In this document: piece after piece, positions 32,525 through 40,787 of the stretch
How positions within the stretch are numbered: position 1 is the stretch's first letter
How the letters are laid out: each line of letters starts with the position of its first letter
DNA from: UBA1847 sp942492205
Lineage (GTDB): Bacteria; Pseudomonadota; Gammaproteobacteria; Steroidobacterales; Woeseiaceae
Reading direction: 5' to 3'
Assembly: GCA_942492205.1 (NCBI GenBank)
Contig: CALODT010000002.1
Location: 62,001 to 126,000 of the forward strand
Length of the DNA stretch: 64,000 bases
Program-made: the position numbers and the translations under genes
Notes under the pieces: generated by a model
Database searches by the model: none
What the model was told of the DNA's origin: nothing
The model's input: only the letters and a program-made list of their open reading frames with translations

Positions 32525-34126
32525 ATGAGTACTGTTGCAGCAGACGTGCTAGATCACCACGACGACCACGGACCGGCCAAAGGTATCGGCCGCTGGTTGT
32601 TTGCGACCAACCATAAAGACATCGGCACGATGTACCTTATTTTCAGCCTGACGATGTTCTTTATCGGCGGCGCCATGGCGATGGTCATTCGTTCCGAGCT
32701 GGCGATCCCCGGGCTGCAGTTCGTGCACCCGGAGTTCTTCAACCAGATGACGACCATGCATGCGCTCATCATGGTCTTCGGTGCCGTAATGCCTGCGTTC
32801 GTGGGCCTTGCGAACTGGATGATCCCGCTGATGATCGGTGCGCCTGATATGGCGCTGCCGCGCATGAACAACTGGTCATTCTGGATATTGCCCGTTGCCT
32901 TCGGCATCCTGCTCTCGACGCTGTTCATGCCGGGCGGCGCTCCGGCCGGTGGCTGGACCATGTATCCGCCGTTAATTCTTCAGACTGGCGACGCGTTTCC
33001 GTTCCTGATCTTTTCGGTTCACCTGATGGGCATATCGTCGATCATGGGCGCCATCAACGTGATCGTAACCATCATCAACATGCGTGCGCCGGACATGACG
33101 CTGCTGAAAATGCCGATGTTCGTCTGGACCTGGCTGATTACGGCCTACCTGCTGATCGCGGTCATGCCGGTACTGGCTGGCGCGGTCACGATGCTTCTCA
33201 CCGACCAGTTCTTCGGCACCAGTTTCTTCCTCGCCGCCGGCGGCGGCGACCCCGTCATGTTCCAGCACATCTTCTGGTTCTTCGGCCACCCCGAGGTGTA
33301 CATCATGATCCTGCCGGCCTTCGGCGTGGTTTCCGAGATCATTCCGACGTTTTCCAGGAAGCCGCTGTTCGGTCACGATTCCATGGTCTATGCCGCATCC
33401 TGTATCGCCTTCCTGTCGTTCATCGTCTGGGCGCACCACATGTTTACCGTCGGCATGCCGCTTACCGGCCAGCTGTTCTTCATGTTTGCAACCATGTTGA
33501 TCGCCGTTCCTACCGGCGTGAAGATCTTCAACTGGGTTGCCACGATGTGGCGAGGGTCGATGACCTTTGAGACACCGATGCTGTTCTCGCTGGCGTTCGT
33601 CTTCCTGTTCACGATCGGCGGTTTCTCCGGACTGATGCTTGCCGCAGCTCCGGCAGACATTCAGTACCACGATACGTACTTCGTCGTCGCGCACTTCCAT
33701 TACGTGCTGGTACCGGGATCCGTATTCGCGATCATGGCCGGCGCCTATTACTGGCTGCCGAAGTGGACCGGGCACATGTACAACGAGTCACTGGGCAAGC
33801 TGCACTTCTGGCTGTCGACGATTTTCGTCAACCTGACATTTTTCCCGATGCACTTCCTGGGACTGGCGGGCATGCCGCGTCGTATTCCGGACTACTCGAC
33901 GCAGTTTGCCGACTTCAACACGATTGCCAGCATCGGCGCCATCGGCTTCGGTGTGTCGCAGCTGCTGTTCGTGGCGGTACTCGTTACTGCCTGGAAGGGC
34001 GCGAAAGCCACCGATCGTGTCTGGGAAGGCTCTCACGGCCTGGAATGGACCGTGCCCTCGCCGGCGCCGTACCACACCTTCACAACGCCGCCGAAGGCGC
34101 GCATTGCCAACGAGGCGTTCGAATAG
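32525..34126 (+). CDS. coxA: Cytochrome c oxidase subunit I
   Basis: Protein of 533 residues with twelve membrane helices. Heme and CuB ligands are present: HAL near residue 79, FFGHPEVY (CuB His crosslinked to Tyr), WAHHMF (two CuB His), and HDTYFVVAHFHYVL with the two His for hemes a3 and a. The K- and D-channel residues of A-type oxidases appear, for example YIMILPAFG after the crosslinked Tyr. It is the catalytic, proton-pumping subunit in the inner membrane. Only 2 bases separate it from the next small gene. Confidence 0.98.
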   Translation: MSTVAADVLDHHDDHGPAKGIGRWLFATNHKDIGTMYLIFSLTMFFIGGAMAMVIRSELAIPGLQFVHPEFFNQMTTMHALIMVFGAVMPAFVGLANWMIPLMIGAPDMALPRMNNWSFWILPVAFGILLSTLFMPGGAPAGGWTMYPPLILQTGDAFPFLIFSVHLMGISSIMGAINVIVTIINMRAPDMTLLKMPMFVWTWLITAYLLIAVMPVLAGAVTMLLTDQFFGTSFFLAAGGGDPVMFQHIFWFFGHPEVYIMILPAFGVVSEIIPTFSRKPLFGHDSMVYAASCIAFLSFIVWAHHMFTVGMPLTGQLFFMFATMLIAVPTGVKIFNWVATMWRGSMTFETPMLFSLAFVFLFTIGGFSGLMLAAAPADIQYHDTYFVVAHFHYVLVPGSVFAIMAGAYYWLPKWTGHMYNESLGKLHFWLSTIFVNLTFFPMHFLGLAGMPRRIPDYSTQFADFNTIASIGAIGFGVSQLLFVAVLVTAWKGAKATDRVWEGSHGLEWTVPSPAPYHTFTTPPKARIANEAFE

Positions 34127-34128
34127 AA

Positions 34129-34248
34129 ATGCAGGATGCTGATCGCAAGAAGGGAATTCGGCGAACGGCGTTGATCGTCGCGGCGATAGCCCTGGCTTTC
34201 TACGTCGGTTTCATCATGATCGGTGTGATCCGCTCCGGAGCGTCATGA
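34129..34248 (+). CDS. Small single-helix membrane protein of the cox operon
   Basis: A 39-residue protein starting MQDADRKKGIRRTALIV, with a basic cytoplasmic N-terminus and one membrane helix (about 13-34). It is placed between coxA (2 bases) and ctaG (4-base ATGA overlap), so translation is coupled. Small proteins of this size and layout sit at the same place in beta- and gammaproteobacterial cox operons and are annotated as small oxidase assembly proteins. Its function has not been shown, as far as I know. It is easily missed by gene callers. Confidence 0.78.
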   Translation: MQDADRKKGIRRTALIVAAIALAFYVGFIMIGVIRSGAS

Positions 34249-34802
34249 TCAAGCAAGAAGACAATCTGAAGGCAGAGAATTATTCCCTGGTACGCCGGCT
34301 GCTGCTGCTTGCCGTCGGGATGTTCGCTTTTGGCTTTGCGCTGGTACCGCTCTACGACGTCTTCTGCGAAATCACGGGGTTCGGTGGTCGCACCAACAGC
34401 ACCGCAGCGGTCGTCGATGAGGCGCCCGATTATTCCCGTGAAATTCGCGTCGAGTTCGTAACAACCGTCAACTCCTATGCGCCTTTCGATTTCGTCGCGG
34501 ACGTCGACAGCATGGTTGTCAATCCGGGCAAGATGTACTTCGCCACCTTTACCGCGAAGAACCTGACCGGGAATGACAAGGTTGCGCAGGCGGTCCCCAG
34601 CGTTGCGCCGGTATCCGCGGCTGAGCATTTCGCGAAGATCGAGTGTTTCTGTTTTACCAGCCAGGAGTTCGCCGCCAACGAGGCGCGCGCCATGCCGCTG
34701 CAGTTTATTGTCGACCCGGATCTTCCGGAGTATGTCGACACCATCACCTTGCAGTACACTTTTTACGATACGCCGCGCGCCGCTTCCAACAGCGCGCTTT
34801 AA
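34245..34802 (+). CDS. ctaG: Cytochrome c oxidase assembly protein CtaG (Cox11)
   Basis: Protein of 185 residues with one N-terminal membrane helix (about 16-38) and a periplasmic immunoglobulin-like domain. It delivers copper to CuB of subunit I. The copper-binding CFCF is at 134-137, and a membrane-proximal Cys41 (DVFCEITGFGG) matches the third conserved Cys of Cox11. It overlaps the small membrane protein gene by 4 bases. Confidence 0.95.
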   Translation: MIKQEDNLKAENYSLVRRLLLLAVGMFAFGFALVPLYDVFCEITGFGGRTNSTAAVVDEAPDYSREIRVEFVTTVNSYAPFDFVADVDSMVVNPGKMYFATFTAKNLTGNDKVAQAVPSVAPVSAAEHFAKIECFCFTSQEFAANEARAMPLQFIVDPDLPEYVDTITLQYTFYDTPRAASNSAL

Positions 34803-34820
34803 CCTGAGAAAGCAAACAGT

Positions 34821-35690
34821 ATGTCGACACACACCGAAGATCATTACTACGTCCCTCACGGCAGCCACTGGCCCATCGTCGGCTCGGTCGGCCTGCTTGC
34901 CCTGATGGTCGGCGTTTCGAGCTGGCTGAATGGCGCCGACGCCGGCTTCTACATCATGATGACGGGCGTCGCTGTGATGATCTTCATGATCACCGGCTGG
35001 TTCCGCGATGTCATCCACGAGAGCCAGGGCGGGCTCTACAACGAACAGGTCGACAAGTCATTTCGCCAGGGAATGTTCTGGTTCATTTTCTCGGAAGTGA
35101 TGTTCTTCGCCGCCTTCTTCGGCGCGCTTTTCTATGCGCGCAACATGTCTATTCCATGGCTCGGCGGCTCGAGCAACAATTTCTTTACCAATTTTATTCT
35201 GTGGGAAGGCTATGAGGCCACCTGGCCCACCAACGGCCCGGGCGCCATCGGCGGTGACTATGAGGTCATGCCGCCTCTGGGGCTGCCGCTCATAAACACC
35301 GCGCTACTGCTGACCAGCAGTATCACCGTAACTATCGCCCATCATGCGCTGCTGGCCGGCCGGCGCACGCAGCTCGCTGTTTTCCTGGCAGCCACGTTTG
35401 TGCTCGGCTTTATCTTCGTCTACCTGCAGGGTTACGAATACGTACATGCCTATCAGGACCTGAACCTCAAGCTCACGTCCGGCATCTATGGCTCGACGTT
35501 CTTTATGCTGACGGGATTCCACGGCATGCACGTCACCATCGGCGCGATCATGCTGACGATCATCTTCCTGCGTGTCATCAAGGGGCACTTCACGCAAGAA
35601 AAGCACTTCGCCTTCGAAGCGGTCGCCTGGTACTGGCACTTTGTCGACGTCGTCTGGATCGGGCTGTACGTATTCGTCTACTGGATGTGA
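34821..35690 (+). CDS. coxC: Cytochrome c oxidase subunit III
   Basis: Protein of 289 residues and seven predicted membrane helices. FWFIFSEVMFFAAFFGALFY carries the conserved Glu, and GSTFFMLTGFHGMHVTIG and the C-terminal WYWHFVDVVWI are hallmark stretches. It binds subunit I and lipid and stabilises the oxidase. It is last in the first cox block and is followed by a strong terminator. Confidence 0.97.
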   Translation: MSTHTEDHYYVPHGSHWPIVGSVGLLALMVGVSSWLNGADAGFYIMMTGVAVMIFMITGWFRDVIHESQGGLYNEQVDKSFRQGMFWFIFSEVMFFAAFFGALFYARNMSIPWLGGSSNNFFTNFILWEGYEATWPTNGPGAIGGDYEVMPPLGLPLINTALLLTSSITVTIAHHALLAGRRTQLAVFLAATFVLGFIFVYLQGYEYVHAYQDLNLKLTSGIYGSTFFMLTGFHGMHVTIGAIMLTIIFLRVIKGHFTQEKHFAFEAVAWYWHFVDVVWIGLYVFVYWM

Positions 35691-35715
35691 CGCCAGGGCA
35701 GTAACCGCTGGCTGA

Positions 35716-35741
35716 AAAACGGGCGCCCAGGCGCCCGTTTT
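35716..35741. terminator. Bidirectional terminator after coxC
   Basis: AAAACGGGCGC (35716-35726) and GCGCCCGTTTT (35731-35741) form an 11-bp stem with loop CCAG and T-runs on both strands. It serves coxC and the convergent small membrane gene. Confidence 0.88.
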
Positions 35742-35766
35742 GCTCTTACCCCAACGCGAACGGCTG

Positions 35767-35964
35767 CTATTGTGTAGGAGGAACGATCCAGCCGAAAAAG
35801 TAGGAGCCGATGAGGAACAGGATCAGCACCAGGGACAGGCCAACGCGGATCTCGAGCGCTCGCAGCATCTTCGGAGAATCTGCATCCTCGCGTCGCAGGT
35901 AGAATAGTCCGGTTCCAAGGCTGATGACGATCGCAGCCAGCAAGGCAAAAACAACGTATTTCAT
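35767..35964 (-). CDS. Twin-transmembrane protein, DUF2909 type
   Basis: Protein of 65 residues from the ATG at 35964 (MKYVVFALL), preceded by GGAGG. It has two membrane helices with a short charged loop (YLRREDADSPKML). Proteins of this type are found on the opposite strand between coxC and surf1 in many gammaproteobacteria. The function is unknown; a link to oxidase assembly rests on position only. The frame extends to 36003 but that extension overlaps surf1. Confidence 0.85.
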   Translation of the reverse strand: MKYVVFALLAAIVISLGTGLFYLRREDADSPKMLRALEIRVGLSLVLILFLIGSYFFGWIVPPTQ

Positions 35965-35993
35965 GGCAGGGTCCTCCGAGGCAACATTATACC

Positions 35994-36707
35994 TTGAACA
36001 CACAGTCGAAAAAGCCGCTACCCACCTGGCTGCCGCTGGTCGTCGGCACGTTGCTCGTCATTCAGTTTGCCGGACTCGGCGCCTGGCAGATCAGCCGCGG
36101 GCTCGAAAAGCAGGCAGACCGTGCCGCGTTTAGCGATGAGGGCACCTTTGCTGCCTGGCAGGACGGCATGGAGATCCGACCGTATCAACGGCTCCGCGCA
36201 ACCGGTCGCTACGATGCCGAACACCAGTTCCTGCTCGAGAACATCATCCTCAACGGCCGTTACGGTTATTACGTGATCACACCGCTCCTCGGCGAAGAGG
36301 GTGAACCGGTTCTGCTGATTAACCGAGGATGGATCGAGAAGGGTAGCGGGCCGGTCGACCCCGGCTTGCTCGAGGTGCCGACAACTCGCATGTCGGTGCG
36401 CGGCCGAGCCGGCTCGCTGCCGCGAGCGGGGTATAAGATGGGCGAGGCCGTTGACCCGTCGGGCAGCTGGCCAAGAATGGCGGTTTATCCGAGCAGCGAT
36501 GAGGTTGCAGCGGCCCTGAATACGCCGGTGCAGGGGTTTGTGCTGCTCATGGACCATGAAGAACAACACGGATTCCTCCGCCAGTGGGTACCTGCGGAGT
36601 TTGGTCCCGGCAAGCACTTTGGCTATGCGCTGCAATGGTTTGCCATGGCTATTGTGCTGGCGGCGTTACTAACCTGGAACTATCGAAAGAAGCGGTTTGA
36701 GTCATGA
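35994..36707 (+). CDS. surf1: SURF1-family oxidase assembly protein
   Basis: Protein of 237 residues with membrane helices at both ends (about 12-32 and 214-231) around a periplasmic domain, the SURF1 layout. Typical stretches are FAGLGAWQ, GRYGYYVITPL and LLINRGWI. SURF1 helps place heme A in subunit I. The start appears to be TTG at 35994; GAGG lies 12 bases upstream, so the exact start is uncertain. It is divergent from the DUF2909 gene with only 29 bases between them, so their promoters overlap. Confidence 0.92.
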   Translation: MNTQSKKPLPTWLPLVVGTLLVIQFAGLGAWQISRGLEKQADRAAFSDEGTFAAWQDGMEIRPYQRLRATGRYDAEHQFLLENIILNGRYGYYVITPLLGEEGEPVLLINRGWIEKGSGPVDPGLLEVPTTRMSVRGRAGSLPRAGYKMGEAVDPSGSWPRMAVYPSSDEVAAALNTPVQGFVLLMDHEEQHGFLRQWVPAEFGPGKHFGYALQWFAMAIVLAALLTWNYRKKRFES

Positions 36708-37279
36708 CGAAGCAGAAAGACCCGGCGGGCCGGGTACAACTACTCCTGATGTCACTGGTGTTTTTCGGGCCCCTGATACTGGCTACATGGCTGTATGTCA
36801 GTGGCACCGGCTTCCAGCCAACAGGAAGAACCAACCACGGCGAACTGCTTGAGCCGCTGGTTAATATCGGCGATGTGCTGCCAGACGCGCCGATCCATCA
36901 GCACAATGAAGGCCATTGGCTGCTGGTGTACTCGAACACCGGCGCCTGCGATGAGGCCTGCGAGTTCGCCCTTCTCACGCTGCGGCAGTCCCGCCTGATG
37001 CTTGGCAAGGAGATGGACCGGCTGCGGCGGGTTTTCTTGCACGGCGATACGGCCCCGGATACAGTGTTTCTTGCTAACGAACACTCGGGCCTGATAAGCA
37101 TTCAGGACAGCAACTTCAGCGATCTGCTGCATAGCAAGAGGCCCCCGGAGCTCGCGGCAGGTGGCTATTTCCTGGTCGATCCACTCGGTAACCTGGTCAT
37201 GTATTTCAGTCCCGACATCGATCCGGGCGATATGGTCGAAGACATCGATCACCTGCTGGAACTGTCTCGAATAGGCTGA
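36704..37279 (+). CDS. Sco-like membrane-anchored thioredoxin-fold protein
   Basis: Protein of 191 residues with one N-terminal helix (about 13-32) and a periplasmic thioredoxin-like domain. A C-x3-C pair (Cys82, Cys86 in GACDEACEF) is placed as in Sco copper chaperones, and GYFLVDPLGN is typical of the fold. The distal copper-binding His of true Sco1 is not obvious, so a thiol-redox role in oxidase assembly is as likely as copper transfer. It overlaps surf1 by 4 bases. Proteins of this type usually occupy the slot between surf1 and ctaA. Confidence 0.8.
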   Translation: MTKQKDPAGRVQLLLMSLVFFGPLILATWLYVSGTGFQPTGRTNHGELLEPLVNIGDVLPDAPIHQHNEGHWLLVYSNTGACDEACEFALLTLRQSRLMLGKEMDRLRRVFLHGDTAPDTVFLANEHSGLISIQDSNFSDLLHSKRPPELAAGGYFLVDPLGNLVMYFSPDIDPGDMVEDIDHLLELSRIG

Positions 37280-37286
37280 GCCGAAT

Positions 37287-38192
37287 ATGAGCGTGAACGC
37301 AAACGCAGAAACCTACACTGACTGGCGCGATTACTACGAGCTGACCAAGCCCCGTGTCGTCGTGCTCATCGTGTTTACGGCGATCGTCGGCATGTTCGCT
37401 TCGGTGCCTGGGTGGCCGGGCGTAACGGCTCTGCTTCTTGGCACGCTGGGCATCGGTCTTGCCGCATCGTCTGCGGCCGTTTTCAATCACGTGCTTGATG
37501 CACGTGTCGATGTGCAGATGATGCGCACTCGCGGCCGACCCCTGCCGCAGGGCAAACTGACGGAGCAGGCCGCCCTGACATTCGCGTCCGGCCTGTGCGT
37601 CATTTCCATGGTGATTCTCTGGTTCGGCGTCAATCCTCTGACCGCGATACTGACGTTTTGCTCGTTGATCGGCTACGCCGTTATCTACACGGTGTTCCTG
37701 AAGCGCGCCACGCCGCAGAACATCGTTATCGGCGGCGCGGCCGGCGCTGCGCCGCCCGTGCTCGGTTGGACGGCGGTAACCAACGAGCTTCACACCGGCG
37801 CCCTGCTGTTGTTCCTGATCATCTTCGTGTGGACGCCGCCGCATTTCTGGGCGCTTGCGATCGCGCGTAAAGAAGAATACGCGAAGGTGGACATCCCGAT
37901 GTTGCCGGTCACGCACGGCGAAGCGTACACACGGCTCAACATACTCCTGTACACGATATTGCTGGTGCTGGTCACGATCCTGCCCTACCTGATCGGTATG
38001 AGCGGCCTGATCTACCTGCTGTCGGCGCTCATTCTTGATGGCTTCTTTCTCTATTACGCGATACGCATGTACCGCGTCCCCGAAGACGAAGAGCTGCCCA
38101 TGAAAACCTTCAGGTATTCGATCAGTTATCTCGGCTTCCTGTTCGCCGCGGTCCTTATTGATCACTACCTGCTGTTTCGCATCAGCCTCTGA
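37287..38192 (+). CDS. ctaB: Protoheme IX farnesyltransferase
   Basis: Protein of 301 residues and about nine membrane helices. It adds a farnesyl group to heme B to make heme O (cyoE is a synonym). The Asp-rich motif NHVLDARVDVQMMRTRGRPL is near 64-83 and WTPPHFWALA near 182-191. It follows the Sco-like gene by 7 bases, where many operons have ctaA first; ctaA is not present here. Confidence 0.96.
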   Translation: MSVNANAETYTDWRDYYELTKPRVVVLIVFTAIVGMFASVPGWPGVTALLLGTLGIGLAASSAAVFNHVLDARVDVQMMRTRGRPLPQGKLTEQAALTFASGLCVISMVILWFGVNPLTAILTFCSLIGYAVIYTVFLKRATPQNIVIGGAAGAAPPVLGWTAVTNELHTGALLLFLIIFVWTPPHFWALAIARKEEYAKVDIPMLPVTHGEAYTRLNILLYTILLVLVTILPYLIGMSGLIYLLSALILDGFFLYYAIRMYRVPEDEELPMKTFRYSISYLGFLFAAVLIDHYLLFRISL

Positions 38193-38201
38193 CGCACCGG
38201 C

Positions 38202-38960
38202 ATGCCGCTGAGCCTCGGACAGAAACTGCATATGCGGCATCGCTGCTGGCGGTTACGTTTCAAATCGGAGGTGCCATCCATCCGCTACGTGCGTAATGCA
38301 GCGCTTGCGGGCACCACGGTGATCGACGTCGGTGCGAACAAGGGCGTATTTTCGATATACATGTCGCGAGCGGCCGGGCCGACGGGCAAGTTGATCGCTT
38401 TTGAAGCCCAGCCTGAACTCGGCGAACACCTGCTCGCCGTGAAGCAGAGCTTTGGCCTCGACAACATGGTCCTGGTCAACAAGGGCCTGTCTTCCGCTCC
38501 GGGCACGCTGACCATGCGCCGCAGCGAGGCGGGCTCCGGCATGGCCAGCTTCCATAGCCCGGCATCCCGCGACCTGGAGGAGGTCGAGGTCCCGGTTATT
38601 CGGCTCGACGACTATGTGCGTGAGCAGAACATCGGGCCGGTCTCTTTTATCAAGTGCGACGTCGAAGGCCACGAACTCGACGTATTCAGAGGCGGCCAGA
38701 CACTGCTTGCCCGCGACAAGCCGACATTATTGTTCGAGTGTCATGACGACGAGGCTGAAAAGGGCGAACTGTTCGATTTTCTCAGCGGACTGGGTTATGA
38801 CGGCTACTTCTTCTTCGTGTCTCGTGCGGATCACAAGAGCCTTTTTTTCAAGGGCCGTGGCGAATTCATTCCGTACGATCAGCGCGCCAGCTACCCGAAC
38901 GTGCACCCCGCCGTGAAGCACCGCAACTACGTATTCGTAAGGCGTGGCGCGCAACCCTAG
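38202..38960 (+). CDS. FkbM-family methyltransferase
   Basis: Protein of 252 residues. SAM-binding motif I VIDVGANKGVFS is at 40-51, and the FkbM-type FIKCDVEGHE block lies mid-chain, followed by LLFECHDDE. Family members O-methylate sugars and other small molecules. It begins 9 bases after ctaB, so it is probably read with the oxidase assembly genes, which is an unusual place for this family. The substrate is unknown. Confidence 0.88.
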   Translation: MPLSLGQKLHMRHRCWRLRFKSEVPSIRYVRNAALAGTTVIDVGANKGVFSIYMSRAAGPTGKLIAFEAQPELGEHLLAVKQSFGLDNMVLVNKGLSSAPGTLTMRRSEAGSGMASFHSPASRDLEEVEVPVIRLDDYVREQNIGPVSFIKCDVEGHELDVFRGGQTLLARDKPTLLFECHDDEAEKGELFDFLSGLGYDGYFFFVSRADHKSLFFKGRGEFIPYDQRASYPNVHPAVKHRNYVFVRRGAQP

Positions 38961-39033
38961 CGCCGGCTGCCGCGGCAAAAGTGCCGAGTCCGTCAGGTAT
39001 TGTTCGGCGACAGGGCATTAGACTGGTACGGCG

Positions 39034-39585
39034 ATGAGCACTGATAACAGAAATGACCGGCTTGCATTCGAGCGCCTCGTACGACCGCATATGGACCGGC
39101 TTTACAGGCTGGCATGGCGCCTTGCGGATCAAAAGGCACAGGCAGAAGACCTGTTCCAGGAGCTGCTGATCAAGGCCTACGGCAAGCTGGACGAGCTCGC
39201 GAGCATTGACGAACCCGGTTCCTGGCTGGCGCGCATGATGTACAACCTGTTCATCGACGAGCGGCGCCGTTTCGCCAGGCAGCGCCTGAATACGGTTGAG
39301 GAGGGCGAGATGCCCGGCGACGGAATTGCCGGCCTCTCGGGCGGCGAGGATCCGGTGCGCGACAATGAGCGGCGCGAACAGATTCTGGCGCTGGATTCGG
39401 CGTTGGCGGCGCTTAGTGACGAGCACCGGATTGTCGTCCTGCTGCACGACACGGAAGGTTATAAACTAGATGAAATACAGAAACTTACAGGGACCCCTAT
39501 AGGAACGATCAAGTCGCGACTGCACCGCGCCAGGGCCCGCCTGAAGGAGATTCTGACACAGAATGGAACCATTCCGCGCGCCTGA
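39034..39585 (+). CDS. ECF-type RNA polymerase sigma factor
   Basis: Protein of 183 residues with sigma region 2 (about 10-80; ADQKAQAEDLFQELLIKAY, then WLARMMYNLFIDERRR) and region 4 (about 124-178; ALAALSDEHRIVVLLHDTEG, then TPIGTIKSRLHRARARLKE). Regions 1 and 3 are missing, as in ECF factors. The gene downstream looks like its membrane anti-sigma factor. A 73-base gap separates it from the FkbM gene, enough for its own, perhaps autoregulated, promoter; I cannot identify the boxes. Confidence 0.92.
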   Translation: MSTDNRNDRLAFERLVRPHMDRLYRLAWRLADQKAQAEDLFQELLIKAYGKLDELASIDEPGSWLARMMYNLFIDERRRFARQRLNTVEEGEMPGDGIAGLSGGEDPVRDNERREQILALDSALAALSDEHRIVVLLHDTEGYKLDEIQKLTGTPIGTIKSRLHRARARLKEILTQNGTIPRA

Positions 39586-39614
39586 TCGTGTAAGGGTATA
39601 GACAGGACATTCGT

Positions 39615-40166
39615 ATGCAGACTGAAGACATTAACAAGGCGGACCAGGCGCTTGACGCCCTGCTGAAAGACTACCCGGCACCGGATGCGCCGGATGGCTT
39701 TTACGAGCAGGCTCTTGCTCGCGCCACGCATGAAGGCACGCGTCGCCAGCGCAACCGCTGGATCATGACGGGCTTTGGCTCGGCGGTTGCTGCCGGTCTC
39801 GCCCTGTGGTTCGTCGCCGGCTTTTTCTTCGCAACACCGGAGACGACGCTGCCGGAAGCGGCGATTCCGGGCATCACGATGACGCTGGAGGAGCCACGCA
39901 CGGTCAACCTGGTTTTCGCCTCGGCGACGGCTCTGGACGCTGCGAAGCTCACCGTGACGTTGCCGGAAGGTCTCGAGCTGGCGGGTTTTCCCGGGCAGCG
40001 CGAAATTACCTGGCAAACCAGCCTGAATGAAGGCAAGAACCTGCTGCCGCTGCAACTGATAGCGGTGTCGCCACAAGGCGGTGAAGTTCTTGCGCGACTT
40101 GAACACAAGGATCGTGACCGGACGTTTCGGTTGCGCGTCGATGTAAACCGTATTGATGTGACCTAG
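39615..40166 (+). CDS. Probable membrane anti-sigma factor
   Basis: Protein of 183 residues. It has a cytoplasmic N-terminal ~48 residues, one membrane helix (about 50-72) and a periplasmic beta-rich domain with TVTLPEGLELAGFPG. Position 29 bases after the ECF sigma gene, and this topology, fit an anti-sigma factor. The zinc anti-sigma motif (His-x3-Cys-x2-Cys) is absent, so it is not of that class. The assignment rests on context and topology. Confidence 0.65.
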   Translation: MQTEDINKADQALDALLKDYPAPDAPDGFYEQALARATHEGTRRQRNRWIMTGFGSAVAAGLALWFVAGFFFATPETTLPEAAIPGITMTLEEPRTVNLVFASATALDAAKLTVTLPEGLELAGFPGQREITWQTSLNEGKNLLPLQLIAVSPQGGEVLARLEHKDRDRTFRLRVDVNRIDVT

Positions 40167-40176
40167 GGAGCAGGTT

Positions 40177-40626
40177 ATGAAACAGACCCACTTATTTTTC
40201 GCGATTCTCGTACTGACGCTGGTGGCATTTTTCCCGGCGGTTGCGCGCGCGGACAGGATGGACGACCTCGAGGTGACCATGGAGGTCCTCGATGACGCGT
40301 CTGAACTCGAAGCGGCCATGTCGAGAATGCGCGGCCCTGATGACGAAGGCGTTGATGACGACGACTGGGAGGACGAGGACGACTCCGACGATGACTCCGA
40401 AGACGAGTCTGACGACAGCGACGAACTCGACGAAGAGTCGGAGGAAGACGAAGACGAGATGGAAGACGAGTCCGAGGATGAATTCGACGACGAGTTTGAA
40501 GAGGATGACGAGTTCGAAGAAGACGAGATGGAAGACGAGGATGACTTCGAGGACGGCGAAGATATCGACGATGACGAGATCGACGACGACGAGGAAGAAG
40601 AGGAAGAGGACGACGATGACGACTGA
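40177..40626 (+). CDS. Exported hyper-acidic low-complexity protein
   Basis: Protein of 149 residues with a signal peptide that should be cut near residue 25 (AVARA, DRMDD). After residue 52 there is no Lys, Arg or His. By hand count 76 of the last 97 residues are Asp or Glu, with scattered Ser, Phe and Met. The codons vary (GAC, GAT, GAA, GAG), so it is not a plain trinucleotide expansion. It starts 10 bases after the anti-sigma gene and ends at a strong terminator. It is probably disordered and could bind Ca or other cations in the periplasm. I know of no characterised family. Confidence 0.85.
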   Translation: MKQTHLFFAILVLTLVAFFPAVARADRMDDLEVTMEVLDDASELEAAMSRMRGPDDEGVDDDDWEDEDDSDDDSEDESDDSDELDEESEEDEDEMEDESEDEFDDEFEEDDEFEEDEMEDEDDFEDGEDIDDDEIDDDEEEEEEDDDDD

Positions 40627-40672
40627 TTCCAGATTCTCAGCCTGATTTGGCCTCGTTTCGGCCGAAAACACG

Positions 40673-40711
40673 AAATACCCCCGATTGTTGTCTTTTCGGG
40701 GGTATTTTTTT
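40673..40711 (+). terminator. Strong terminator after the acidic protein gene
   Basis: AAATACCCCCGA (40673-40684) and TCGGGGGTATTT (40696-40707) form a perfect 12-bp stem with an 11-base loop, followed by an unbroken T-run to 40711. It ends the sigma/anti-sigma unit. Confidence 0.92.
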
Positions 40712-40787
40712 GCGCCACGTCATAGTTTTGAAAGCGAAAATGCCGGTACCCTTGCGATCTGACATAAGGTTTAAGCGCCCCCCCTCA

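Noticed and set aside
39459..40718. A 419-codon minus-strand frame with a very long Ser-rich stretch
   Set aside because: It is the antisense shadow of the acidic gene: Asp/Glu codons read backwards give Ser-rich strings. The plus strand has a signal peptide, ribosome-binding site and operon context.
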